NCBI GenBank assembly: GCA_003552785.1
Contig: PUOQ01000007.1
Coordinates: 1-15,185 of the forward strand
Reading direction: 5' to 3'
From: Dehalococcoidia bacterium
GTDB taxonomy: Bacteria; Chloroflexota; Dehalococcoidia; Dehalococcoidales; CSSed11-197
Length of the DNA: 15,185 nt
Below are positions 1 through 7,653 of the stretch, in pieces. A program made the translations under genes and the position numbers. How positions within the stretch are numbered: the stretch's first letter is position 1; each line of letters starts with the position of its first letter. The notes beneath the pieces are model-generated. The model was not told the origin of the DNA and did no database searches. It worked only from the letters and a program-made list of their open reading frames with translations.

Positions 1-1878
1 ATTTGATATTACCCGGTTCAGCCGGCTGATTATCCAGCGGTCTTCAGCCGGCATTGCGCCACGTTCGATTTCAGGCAGGGCCTGTAACTGGTTGGTGTTT
101 CTAACTATAAAACGGGTGGCGTTCCACAGTTTGTTGGCGAAGTTTCTGCCTGCTTCTAATTTGTTGGTGCTTAACTTGGTGTCGTTACCCGGAGAGGTTC
201 CAGTAGATACGGCAAACCGAAGCGCGCACGCTCCGTATTCTTCAACTACTTCTTGCGGGTCGATAGAGTTGCCCCGGGTTTTGCTCATTTTTTCGCCCTT
301 TTCATCGCGGATAAGGCCATGCAGGTAGACCACCTTAAAGGGAATGTCCCCGGTATTCTTCAGTCCCATCATGATCATGCGGGCTACCCAGAAAAACAGA
401 ATGTCGTAGGCTGTTTCCATGACAGTGGTGGGGTAAAAATATTTGAAGTCCCCGGTTTCTTCCGGCCACCCCAGTGTTGAATGGGGCCAGAGGGCAGAGG
501 AAAACCACGTGTCTAAAACATCCGGGTCCTGCTCGAGGTTTGTTGAGTTGCATGCGGGGCATAGAGAAGCATCTTCAATACTGGCAATTACATTATTACA
601 ATCCTGGCAGTACCACACCGGTATTCGGTGCCCCCACCAGAGCTGCCGGCTGATGCACCAGTCCCTGATATTTTGCATCCAGTTCAGGTAAACCTTGTTA
701 AACCTTTCCGGTATTATGGAAATACGCCCGTTTTGAACTACCTCGATGGCCGGTTCAGCCAGAGGTTTCATATTTACGAACCATTGTTTGGATACAATGG
801 GTTCTATTACCGTTGAGCATCTCTGGCAGTGTCCAACTGAGTGAGAATAGGGCTCAACTTTTTCCAGTAGCTCTTCTTTTTTCAATTCTTCAACAACCTG
901 CTTGCGCCCTTCAAACCTGTCCAGCCCTTCAAACCGTCCGGCGTTCTGGTTCAGAGTGGCGTTCAGGTTTAAAATGTTTATTACCGGCAGGTTGTGGCGC
1001 TGGCCGATTTCAAAGTCGAGCGGGTCATGTGCAGGCGTCACTTTTACCGCGCCCGTCCCGAATTCAGCCGATACCTCGTCATCAATTACTACCGGTATAA
1101 TCCTTTCGAGCAGTGGCAGAACCAGCTCTTTTCCGGCAAAGCAATTGTGCTTTTTATCTTCGGGGTGGATGGCCACGCATGAATCGCCAAGCATGGTCTC
1201 CGGCCGGGTAGTAGCTACTACCACCCAGGAACCGGGCTCATTTTTTACAGGGTAGCGGATGTAGTACAGGTTGCCGTTCAGTTCTTTGTGGTTTACCTCA
1301 AGGTCGCTCAGGGCAGTAGCGCAACGCGGGCACCAGTTGGTTATACGTTCACCCCGGTATATCAGCCCTTCGTTGTAAAGATTAACGAAGGTAGTCCTTA
1401 CCGCTTTGCTGGGGCCCGGGTCCAGGGTAAACACCTCGCGGGACCAGTCGCATGAAACGCCCAGCCGTGTGTGCTGGTTGGTAATCACTCCCCTGTAGCG
1501 CTCCACCCATTCCCAGGTTCGCCTTAGAAACTCTTCCCTGCCAATTTCGTGGCGGTCTATCCCTTCTCTGGCAAGGAGCTTCTCCACCATTACCTGGGTA
1601 GCAATTCCGGCATGGTCGACCCCCGGTAGCCATAGTGCAGGTTCACCTCGCATGCGGTGCCAGCGTATCATGATATCCTGCAGCGTTGCCGTCAACGCGT
1701 GGCCGACGTGTAGTTCGCCGGTAACATTGGGGGGTGGCATGATGATGGTGAAAGGCTTTTTGCCGGGATCGATCACAGGTTTGAAATAGCCTTTTTCCAG
1801 CCAGTACTGGTACCAGCGGTCTTCGCTTTCTGCAGGATTATAGGCTTTGGGCATTTCCCGGGGTTGTTTTTCGCTCAT
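1..1878 (-). CDS. valS: Valyl-tRNA synthetase, C-terminal part missing (runs off left edge)
   Basis: Charges tRNA-Val with valine in the cytoplasm and edits mis-activated threonine. This is a class I synthetase. The HIGH signature appears as HVGH at residues 57-60, after the PPPNVTGELHVGH stretch typical of ValRS. The KMSK loop (EKMSKTRGN) has its Met at residue 531, in the same frame, so 626 codons read open to base 1. The editing domain lies between them (TTRPETMLGD, near residue 225), and WCPRC and HCQRC cysteine pairs are visible. Full ValRS is about 880 residues, so roughly 250 residues (anticodon-binding domain and C-terminal coiled coil) lie outside the window. The ATG at 1878-1876 follows AAGGAA about eight bases upstream. 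It is the last gene of the nnr-coaX-coaBC-valS run, 153 bases after coaBC, and may also have its own promoter. Confidence 0.97.
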   Translation of the reverse strand, partial: MSEKQPREMPKAYNPAESEDRWYQYWLEKGYFKPVIDPGKKPFTIIMPPPNVTGELHVGHALTATLQDIMIRWHRMRGEPALWLPGVDHAGIATQVMVEKLLAREGIDRHEIGREEFLRRTWEWVERYRGVITNQHTRLGVSCDWSREVFTLDPGPSKAVRTTFVNLYNEGLIYRGERITNWCPRCATALSDLEVNHKELNGNLYYIRYPVKNEPGSWVVVATTRPETMLGDSCVAIHPEDKKHNCFAGKELVLPLLERIIPVVIDDEVSAEFGTGAVKVTPAHDPLDFEIGQRHNLPVINILNLNATLNQNAGRFEGLDRFEGRKQVVEELKKEELLEKVEPYSHSVGHCQRCSTVIEPIVSKQWFVNMKPLAEPAIEVVQNGRISIIPERFNKVYLNWMQNIRDWCISRQLWWGHRIPVWYCQDCNNVIASIEDASLCPACNSTNLEQDPDVLDTWFSSALWPHSTLGWPEETGDFKYFYPTTVMETAYDILFFWVARMIMMGLKNTGDIPFKVVYLHGLIRDEKGEKMSKTRGNSIDPQEVVEEYGACALRFAVSTGTSPGNDTKLSTNKLEAGRNFANKLWNATRFIVRNTNQLQALPEIERGAMPAEDRWIISRLNRVISN

Positions 1879-1905
1879 CAATTTTATTCCTTGCTTTCCT
1901 GGTAT

Positions 1906-1935
1906 TTAATATTAAAGAAATATTTTACATGTTAA
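1906..1935 (-). promoter_or_regulatory. Possible valS promoter
   Basis: On the minus strand TTAACA (1935-1930, 5/6 match to the -35 consensus) is followed by an AT-rich stretch. That stretch contains TAATAT at 15-base spacing and TATTAA at 18-base spacing. Neither spacing is ideal, so this is a weak call. It would give valS its own leader of about 25 bases. Confidence 0.3.
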
Positions 1936-1945
1936 GGCTTGCCTG

Positions 1946-1974
1946 TTGCACCCTGCAATGCAAGGGGGCTGCAA
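1946..1974 (-). other. Hairpin in the coaBC-valS gap
   Basis: TTGCA (1946-1950) pairs with TGCAA (1970-1974), and CCCT (1951-1954) pairs with AGGG (1963-1966). There is a 3-base bulge and an 8-base loop. On the minus strand no T-run follows, so it does not look like an intrinsic terminator. It could be a processing or attenuation structure before valS, or chance. Confidence 0.35.
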
Positions 1975-2031
1975 GACATCTATACCGTCGTTTGTTATGA
2001 CCCGGGGTTTTGCCTGCCAGAATATGTTTCT

Positions 2032-3213
2032 TTAGCCTGCTCTCAGTTTATTAATTGCGTCAAGTATCTTTTCAGCCATCTGGCTTTTAGGCATCAACGG
2101 CAGTTCTTCGGTGCTGCCGTTGCGGTATATTAATAAAGCCCGGTTGTAGTCAGAGCCAAAGCCCGCACCTTCTCCGGTTATGTCGTTGGCTACGATCATA
2201 TCCAGTTCCTTGCTGGCAAGTTTGACTCTGGCATTGTCTTCCAGGTTTTCCGTTTCAGCCGCAAAGCCAATGCGCAGGAATTCCCCCTTGACTTCCGAGA
2301 GTATGTCTGGGGCGGGCACCAGTTTAATTTCCAGGGAAGTGGAAGTTTTTTTAATTTTTGCAGGCCTGGCCGTCTCGGGCTTAAAGTCTGCCACAGCAGC
2401 AGCCATTATCAGGCAATCCGACCCTGCTACCGAATCCTTTATACTTCTCAGCAATTCTTCAGCGGTCTTAACTTTTTCAACTTCTATACCCACGCATTCG
2501 TCCGGAAAATCAGCGGTGGTAATCAGCTTTACGCTGGCTCCCCTGTTCCTGGCAGCCCTGGCAAGGTGGTAGCCTGTCTTGCCAGAAGAGTAGTTGCCAA
2601 TATAGCGCACCGGGTCCAGAGGTTCCCGGGTTCCACCCGCAGAAATTACCATCTTTGTTCCCGACATGTCTCCGTCTTTACCCGCCAGCCATTTCACCGT
2701 TCCCAGTATCGTTTCCGTATCAGTCAGCCTGCCTTTACCGTATCCACCTGAAGCCAGCCTGCCCTCTCCCGGTTCAATGAAATAAAAGCCGTGCTTCTTG
2801 AGCCGGCTTATATTCTGCTGCGTGAAGCTGTTTTCATACATGGCTGCATGCATGGCAGGTGCAATCACAACCGGGGCTTTTGTTGCCAGAACCAGGCAGG
2901 AAAGCAGGTCATCGGCCAGGCCACCGGCTGTTTTGGCAATTATACTGGCGGTAGCCGGGGCGATAAGCACCATGTCGGCCTGTTCGGCCAGTGTTATGTG
3001 GTTAATGCCCGGGCTTTCCTGCCACAGGCTGGTGATAACCGGCCGGCCGGTTATGCTTTCATATGTGAGCGGAGCGACAAACCTGGTGGCAGAATCGGTC
3101 ATTACTACTGTTACCAGGGCACCTTCCTGAGTAAGCTTCGAGGCGATGTCAGCCCCTTTGTAGGCGGCGATACTGCCGGTGATGCCCAGTATTATGTTTT
3201 TCCCCTGGAGCAT
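2032..3213 (-). CDS. coaBC: Bifunctional phosphopantothenoylcysteine decarboxylase / phosphopantothenate-cysteine ligase
   Basis: Performs the second and third steps of CoA synthesis: CoaB joins cysteine to 4'-phosphopantothenate and CoaC decarboxylates the product using FMN. At 393 residues it is normal for the fused protein. The N-terminal flavoprotein domain (about 1-180) has GITGSIAAYK (10-19), the catalytic His in NHITLAEQAD (His72), and PAMHAAMY (119-126) in place of the usual PxMNxxMW. The active-site flap reads LASGGYGKGRL (153-163), with Ser155 where Escherichia coli has the catalytic Cys. The CoaB domain (about 185-393) has SAGGTREPLDPVRYIGN with SSGKTG (191-214), AAAVADF (271-277) and a lysine-rich loop near 286-289. 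The ATG at 3213 follows AAGGAAGG at good spacing. It lies 36 bases after coaX, which supplies the pathway's first step. Confidence 0.96.
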   Translation of the reverse strand: MLQGKNIILGITGSIAAYKGADIASKLTQEGALVTVVMTDSATRFVAPLTYESITGRPVITSLWQESPGINHITLAEQADMVLIAPATASIIAKTAGGLADDLLSCLVLATKAPVVIAPAMHAAMYENSFTQQNISRLKKHGFYFIEPGEGRLASGGYGKGRLTDTETILGTVKWLAGKDGDMSGTKMVISAGGTREPLDPVRYIGNYSSGKTGYHLARAARNRGASVKLITTADFPDECVGIEVEKVKTAEELLRSIKDSVAGSDCLIMAAAVADFKPETARPAKIKKTSTSLEIKLVPAPDILSEVKGEFLRIGFAAETENLEDNARVKLASKELDMIVANDITGEGAGFGSDYNRALLIYRNGSTEELPLMPKSQMAEKILDAINKLRAG

Positions 3214-3249
3214 TGTTTGCCTTCCTTATTGATTATTCCCGGAGTACCC

Positions 3250-4026
3250 TTACCCCTTTGCTTTTCGGTTAAGCTGGTAAACGGTTTTCAGCCCGATTAA
3301 AGTAAGGTCCGGGTTTATGGTATCTATTATATCGGTTTCGTTTGCTATGATATGCGCCAAGCCTCCGGTAGCCACGACCGTTGCCGGGCTGCCCAGTTCT
3401 TTTTTTATGCGTTTTACCATGCCTTCTATCAGCTCTACATATCCGAAAATGAATCCGGACTGCATGGCGCTTATGGTATTGGTGCCGATGACTTTCTCAG
3501 GCCTTGCCAGTTCAATCCGGGGCAGGACTGCAGTTCGCGTATAAAGGGACTCAATGCTTGTTTTTAACCCCGGTGCAATGGCTCCACCCAGGTAGTCACC
3601 TTCTGCGGAAACGGTGTCAAACGTGGTTGCCGTCCCCATGTCCACAATAATAACCGCCCCGCGATAAAGCGTATGAGCGGCAAGGGCATCTACTATGCGG
3701 TCTGCACCCACTTCGCGGGGATTGTCCATGCGTATCCTTACGCCGGTCTTAATGCCGGCTTCAACAACCAGCGGGCTCGTACCAATCTTCTGCTTGAGCA
3801 TTTCTTCGAAAACCACACTCAGTGGCGGGACTACACTGCACATGACTGACCGGCTTATATCGTGTGTAGAAAAACCCCTGTCCTCAAGCAGGTTTGAAAA
3901 AACTATGCGGTAATCATCCACAGAGCGGTTGATTACCGTAGCCGTGCTCCAGCGGGCTTTCAGTGTATCACCCTCGAACAGGCCCCAGGTAGTTTCGGTA
4001 TTGCCGATATCTACAGCCAGCAGCAT
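3250..4026 (-). CDS. coaX: Type III pantothenate kinase
   Basis: Phosphorylates pantothenate to 4'-phosphopantothenate, the entry to CoA synthesis. Type III enzymes belong to the ASKHA fold and are known not to be feedback-inhibited by CoA. The 258-residue length is normal. Visible motifs are DIGNT (6-10, phosphate-binding), NPREVGADR (102-110, with the catalytic Asp109), VDMGTATTFD (128-137, Asp129 as a likely cation ligand), LGGAIAPG (146-153), GTNT...QSG (181-191) and ATGGLA (219-224). The ATG at 4026-4024 sits three bases after the nnr stop. A GAGG inside the end of nnr can serve as ribosome-binding site, which points to translational coupling. Downstream coaBC performs the next steps, so this is a compact CoA block. 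Confidence 0.97.
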   Translation of the reverse strand: MLLAVDIGNTETTWGLFEGDTLKARWSTATVINRSVDDYRIVFSNLLEDRGFSTHDISRSVMCSVVPPLSVVFEEMLKQKIGTSPLVVEAGIKTGVRIRMDNPREVGADRIVDALAAHTLYRGAVIIVDMGTATTFDTVSAEGDYLGGAIAPGLKTSIESLYTRTAVLPRIELARPEKVIGTNTISAMQSGFIFGYVELIEGMVKRIKKELGSPATVVATGGLAHIIANETDIIDTINPDLTLIGLKTVYQLNRKAKG

Positions 4027-4029
4027 GGG

Positions 4030-5580
4030 TTAATTGTACCTCATTTGGTTTAAATTTTTAATCACCCGCGGCAGGCGTTCCAGCAGGTCGGAGGCGAGGG
4101 CTCCGGCCCTTCCTGCTTCCTGCTCCACCTTACAACCGGCACCGGCATGCAGGTAAACTCCCAGGCAGGCGGCTTCGAATGGAGCCAGATTCTGGGCTAT
4201 TAGCCCGGTAATAACCCCGGCCAGTACGTCACCTGTACCTGCAGATGCCAGCACCGGGCTTGAGAACGGGTTTATCCATATGCGTCCATCCGGGCTGGCA
4301 ATCACGGTGCAGGCCCCTTTGAGCACCACTACCTGGTTCCAGTTCCGGGCTGCTCTGCCGGCGGTTCCGATTCGGTCGGATTGGATCTCGGAAACGCTCA
4401 ATTTACAAAGCCGGCTCATTTCACCCGGATGAGGTGTAAGTATGCATCCGGGCTGGATTTTACTTTGCCATTGCGTAACATTTGCCAGTATGTTTAAACC
4501 ATCGGCATCAATTACTGTCCGGGGCAGTGGCCTTTGGCTGTCGAAAAGCAGCGATTTGATCATGGTTGCGGTTTCTTCTTTCTGGCCAAGGCCGCAACCA
4601 ACCAGCAGTACGTTGCAGCCTTCAATGGCGGATTTTATTTCCTCTGCGGCATTAATGCTCACCTGGCCGGGCGCTTCCTCCTGAAGTGGCAGGAATGTTA
4701 TTTCGCTCTGGCGGCAGGCAACAGCCATCTGCAGGCTTCGGGGAATGGCCAGGGTAACCAGCCCGGCACCGGTTCTCATGGCTGCAGCTGAAGCCAGGAA
4801 AGCCGCTCCGGTGTAGTTTGGGGAGCCGGCTACCACCATGGCCTTGCCGAATGTGCCCTTGTGAGCGTAGCGCGGGCGCTCGGGCAGTGCGCCGGCTGCC
4901 CATCTTTCGTCAATGATTTCGCTTGATATATTCTCAGCCAGGTTTGGGGGTATTCCGATATCAAGCACCCGGATTTCACCGGACAGGGCTATGGCTGTAT
5001 GGCTATTAAATAGACCTGTTTTGGGGTAGCCCAGTGTCAGGGTATAGTCGGCGGGCAAAGTATGCGGGTCTGCTTCTCCGGTATCGCTGTCCAGGCCGGA
5101 AGCAATGTCGATGGCCAAAATTACCGGCGGCATTCTCTTTCTTTTTAAAGCCCCTGCTGTTTCCAGAATTTGCTTGAAGGGCTCACCAATTGTCCTGCTC
5201 CTGCCGGTCCCGAAAAAGCCATCCAGGATTATAGACGCCCCGTTGATGGCTTCATACCATTTTCCGGGGTCGAGGCCAATCACTCCGGCATCGGTTGCTT
5301 TGCGGTAGTTGTCTTCATTGGCCGGGTTTGCAACCGGCATGATAATTTCTACCATGGCGCCCTGGTTTGCAAGGTGTCTGGCGGCCACCAGTCCATCACC
5401 GCCGTTATTACCCGGGCCGATGAGAAAAAGAATGCGCCTGTGCCTGATGTCTCCGGCAATCTGGCTGGTATGTTCGGCAATTGCCCATCCGGCGTTTTCC
5501 ATAAGCTGGCGGGTAGATACGCCGAGGTGCTCTGAGGCCTGTTCTATTTCGATCATTTGGGCTGTATTTACCAGTTTCAT
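4030..5580 (-). CDS. nnr: Bifunctional NAD(P)HX epimerase / ADP-dependent NAD(P)HX dehydratase
   Basis: Repairs hydrated NADH and NADPH: the YjeF N-terminal domain interconverts R- and S-NAD(P)HX and the ribokinase-like C-terminal domain dehydrates the S form using ADP. The protein has 516 residues, normal for the fusion. The epimerase half (1 to about 215) shows GPGNNGGDG (55-63), GFFGTG (121-126) and AIDIASGLDSDTG (156-168). The dehydratase half (about 240-516) shows KGTFGKAMVVAGS (241-253), LVGCGLGQ (326-333), DADGLN (358-363), TPHPGE (382-387), LKGACT (420-425) and SAGTGDVLAG (446-455), which carries the catalytic Asp. The ATG at 5580-5578 has only a weak GAGGACG site upstream. It is the first gene of the nnr-coaX-coaBC-valS unit and diverges from the dUTPase gene. 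Confidence 0.96.
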   Translation of the reverse strand: MKLVNTAQMIEIEQASEHLGVSTRQLMENAGWAIAEHTSQIAGDIRHRRILFLIGPGNNGGDGLVAARHLANQGAMVEIIMPVANPANEDNYRKATDAGVIGLDPGKWYEAINGASIILDGFFGTGRSRTIGEPFKQILETAGALKRKRMPPVILAIDIASGLDSDTGEADPHTLPADYTLTLGYPKTGLFNSHTAIALSGEIRVLDIGIPPNLAENISSEIIDERWAAGALPERPRYAHKGTFGKAMVVAGSPNYTGAAFLASAAAMRTGAGLVTLAIPRSLQMAVACRQSEITFLPLQEEAPGQVSINAAEEIKSAIEGCNVLLVGCGLGQKEETATMIKSLLFDSQRPLPRTVIDADGLNILANVTQWQSKIQPGCILTPHPGEMSRLCKLSVSEIQSDRIGTAGRAARNWNQVVVLKGACTVIASPDGRIWINPFSSPVLASAGTGDVLAGVITGLIAQNLAPFEAACLGVYLHAGAGCKVEQEAGRAGALASDLLERLPRVIKNLNQMRYN

Positions 5581-5609
5581 TTGTTCGTCCTCGCCCGGTT
5601 TTGTAATAG

Positions 5610-5638
5610 AGTTTAGCTATAAGAAGGCCGTGGGTCAA
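5610..5638 (-). promoter_or_regulatory. Promoter for the nnr-coaX-coaBC(-valS) operon
   Basis: TTGACC (5638-5633), exactly 17 bases, then TAAACT (5615-5610). The -35 box is 5/6 and the -10 box 4/6 to consensus. Transcription would begin near 5603, leaving a leader of about 23 bases before the nnr ATG. It sits back to back with the dUTPase promoter in the divergent gap. Confidence 0.55.
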
Positions 5639-5654
5639 CACTCCAGCGATATTT

Positions 5655-5684
5655 TTGACTCCGAACGCCTGTCCGGATTAAAGT
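5655..5684 (+). promoter_or_regulatory. Promoter for the dUTPase gene
   Basis: TTGACT (5655-5660), 18 bases, then TAAAGT (5679-5684, 4/6). A transcript would start near 5691, about 25 bases before the ATG. A strong ribosome-binding site, GGAGGG (5708-5713), follows three bases before the start codon. Confidence 0.5.
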
Positions 5685-5716
5685 ATCAACTGTAAACATT
5701 AAATTTCGGAGGGCTT

Positions 5717-6229
5717 ATGACAGCATTTTCTTCGGCTCAAATAAAAGAATTGATGAAGAAAGAACCGCCGGTGGTTTCCGGCTATATTGACCTTGAAGCC
5801 CAGTTGCAGCCTTCTGGATTTGACCTCACCCTTAGAGAAGTAAATGCTTTCAGCAGTGCCGGCAAAATCACCTGCGACAACGCCAGCCGTCGCATCTCGG
5901 AGCTTGGTGCCATGGAGTTTGATTCAGGCAATCAGCTGTACCTGGCTCCAGGGGCGTACCTGCTGACTTATAACGAAATCGTAAGCCTGCCCCTGAATCT
6001 GATGGCTCTGGCATTCCCCAGGAGCAGTTTGCTGCGCAGTGGCGTTACCGTCAATACCGCTGTCTGGGACCCGGGGTATACCGGAAGGGCTCAATCTATG
6101 CTTACTGTTCTTAACCCCTCGGGTTTCTCAGTAGAGCGTAACGCAAGGGTGGTGCAGCTGGTCTTCCTTCTGGTTGAAGGTCAAACCGATGGTTACCGGG
6201 GTGCTTATCAGCGGGAAAACATGGACTAA
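5717..6229 (+). CDS. dut: Archaeal-type dUTPase (Dcd/Dut superfamily)
   Basis: Most likely hydrolyses dUTP to dUMP and pyrophosphate, keeping uracil out of DNA and feeding dTMP synthesis. It has 170 residues. PRSSLLRSGV (about 95-104) is the conserved RSSL motif of the superfamily, and TAVWDPGYTGRAQ (about 109-121) is the nucleotide-binding and catalytic segment with the Asp of WDPGY. The C-terminal Y-x-G-x-YQ-x-E segment resembles the glycine-rich tail that closes over the substrate. The spacing after GYTGR differs from dCTP deaminase, which has a catalytic Glu in a GxxGxxxLE context, so I prefer dUTPase over deaminase. The ATG follows GGAGGG. It diverges from nnr and converges on the lipid kinase gene with only six bases between stop codons. 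dCMP deaminase, another route to dUMP, is encoded 1 kb downstream on the other strand. Confidence 0.82.
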   Translation: MTAFSSAQIKELMKKEPPVVSGYIDLEAQLQPSGFDLTLREVNAFSSAGKITCDNASRRISELGAMEFDSGNQLYLAPGAYLLTYNEIVSLPLNLMALAFPRSSLLRSGVTVNTAVWDPGYTGRAQSMLTVLNPSGFSVERNARVVQLVFLLVEGQTDGYRGAYQRENMD

Positions 6230-6235
6230 CCTGTC

Positions 6236-7159
6236 TTAACGGGCAACGGCAAGCGCCTGAGGGATGATATCAAAAGTAGCCGGACACTCACCCAGAAGCT
6301 CTCCATCGGCGCACACAGGCATTCGCTCTACAGATTCGACTTCTATGTGGCATCCATGCTGGATATCCACCTTCGGGTGGGTGGTATGAGTGCCTGAATA
6401 TATCCTCGGGAAGGCTCTTAGCAGTTCAAACTTGCCAACATTGTTGATAATAACCACGTCCAGCTTGCCGTCATCGAGTTCTGCTTCGGGAGCGATCTTC
6501 ATGCCGCCGCCGATAAAGCGTCCGTTGGCAATTATTACGCTGAGCAGGCGCCCCTGCCGGGCTTTATTATTATCCAATGAAAGTTTGACGGTTTTATTCC
6601 GGTAGCTGATAAGGGTTTTTAGAAGGGAAATTACGTAGGGTATTGTGGAGCTTATAAATTTGGGCTTGGGCATGCGGTTGGTGGCTTCTGCCACTTCAGC
6701 ATCGAAACCGGTTCCGGCATAGTTAACAAAGAAGCGGCGCTCCTTTTTTCCATTTTTGTAATAATTGACGACTCCTACATCGATCAGGAAGCGCTCTTTT
6801 CGTTCCAGGAAGTTACATGCGGCGAGGTAGTCTCTGGGGGTGCCGACAGTTCTGATATAGTCGCTTCCGGTTCCGGTGTTAATTACCCCGAGGGTGGCGT
6901 GATTGCGGTTCGGTGAGGAAAGAATGCCGTTGGCCACTTCGTTTACGGTGCCATCCCCGCCGACGGCAATAATGAAACTGTATCTTTTATTGGTAGCGTC
7001 AAACGCTATCTGTCCTGCGTGGCCTTTGCCGGTGGTCAATTCAAAATCAAAATCAACCCCTTTAATCTCAAGCTGCCTTTTAATCTCCGGCCACTTCTTG
7101 CCGGTAGCGCCGCCACCGGCTACCGGGTTTACTATGACTCTGGCGTATTTATTGCCCAT
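6236..7159 (-). CDS. Diacylglycerol kinase / YegS-BmrU family lipid kinase
   Basis: An ATP-dependent kinase of the DAGK catalytic-domain family, which phosphorylates diacylglycerol or related lipids at the membrane face. The real substrate cannot be read from sequence. The product is about 307 residues, usual for the family. VNPVAGGG (near residue 10) is the N-terminal nucleotide-binding strand and GGDGTVNEVANGI (about 67-79) is the hallmark motif. GTGSDYIR (about 97-104) replaces the common GTGNDFAR. The C-terminal half has NGRFIGGGMKIAPEAELDDGKLDVV and a DGE motif near 285. I chose the ATG at 7159-7157, preceded by GGGTG; an in-frame GTG at 7168 would add three residues. It begins about 20 bases after the dCMP deaminase stop, so it is the third gene of that operon. 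Its link to nucleotide metabolism is unexplained. Confidence 0.88.
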   Translation of the reverse strand: MGNKYARVIVNPVAGGGATGKKWPEIKRQLEIKGVDFDFELTTGKGHAGQIAFDATNKRYSFIIAVGGDGTVNEVANGILSSPNRNHATLGVINTGTGSDYIRTVGTPRDYLAACNFLERKERFLIDVGVVNYYKNGKKERRFFVNYAGTGFDAEVAEATNRMPKPKFISSTIPYVISLLKTLISYRNKTVKLSLDNNKARQGRLLSVIIANGRFIGGGMKIAPEAELDDGKLDVVIINNVGKFELLRAFPRIYSGTHTTHPKVDIQHGCHIEVESVERMPVCADGELLGECPATFDIIPQALAVAR

Positions 7160-7179
7160 ATTTTGCACCCGACTTATTT

Positions 7180-7653
7180 TTAATCCAGGAAAGTAATATT
7201 ATCCGGTGGCCTGCCTGCCTGGCGGTATTCTATTCCGGCTTCCTTAAAAAGGTGTATAAAAGTATTGTCACTATATTGCCCGTAGCTGACATAGCTTTTA
7301 ATGCGGGCATTAACCAGCATTTTGGCGCAAAGCACGCAGGGGGAATGGGTGGAATAAAGGGTAGCACCTTCAAGGCTGACGCCGTGCAGTGCTGCCTGGA
7401 TTATGGCATTTTGTTCGGCATGAATGGCACGGCATACTTCGTGGCGCTGCCCGGATGGAATGTTTTGCTCGTTTCTAAGGCAACCAAGGGAAAGACAGTC
7501 TGTCGAACCTGCGGGGGCACCGTTATAGCCGGTAACCAGTATGTGTTTTTTTCGCACTGCAACTGCGCCTACGTGGCGCCGGCAGCATGTAGAACGCTCG
7601 GCGACTACAGCAGCCAGTTTCAAAAAGTATTCGTCAAGCCCCGGCCGGTTCAT
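7180..7653 (-). CDS. dCMP deaminase (ComEB-type cytidine/deoxycytidylate deaminase)
   Basis: Converts dCMP to dUMP, the substrate of thymidylate synthase. The protein has 157 residues. The zinc-dependent deaminase signature is complete: HAE (78-80, zinc ligand and proton-shuttle Glu) and PCVLC (105-109, Cys106 and Cys109). RSTCCRRHVGAVAV (20-33), TGYNGAPAGSTDC (41-53) and the CRAIHAE context are typical of dCMP deaminase rather than cytidine deaminase. An in-frame upstream ATG would add 15 residues. I chose 7653 because it overlaps the upstream kinase stop as ATGA (7653-7650), indicating translational coupling, has a G-rich stretch just upstream, and begins the conserved fold. Second gene of the kinase-deaminase-lipid kinase operon. 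Confidence 0.93.
   Translation of the reverse strand: MNRPGLDEYFLKLAAVVAERSTCCRRHVGAVAVRKKHILVTGYNGAPAGSTDCLSLGCLRNEQNIPSGQRHEVCRAIHAEQNAIIQAALHGVSLEGATLYSTHSPCVLCAKMLVNARIKSYVSYGQYSDNTFIHLFKEAGIEYRQAGRPPDNITFLD

Noticed and set aside
1879..2031. T-box leader controlling valS
   Set aside because: The minus strand has an AGGGTGCAACAGGC stretch that partly resembles the T-box antiterminator motif. The TGG bulge is missing, the leader is short for a T-box, and there is no terminator with a T-run.
5717..6229. dCTP deaminase (dcd) call
   Set aside because: Same superfamily, but spacing around the WDPGYTGR segment and the C-terminal tail fit archaeal-type dUTPase better, and the deaminase Glu context is not seen.
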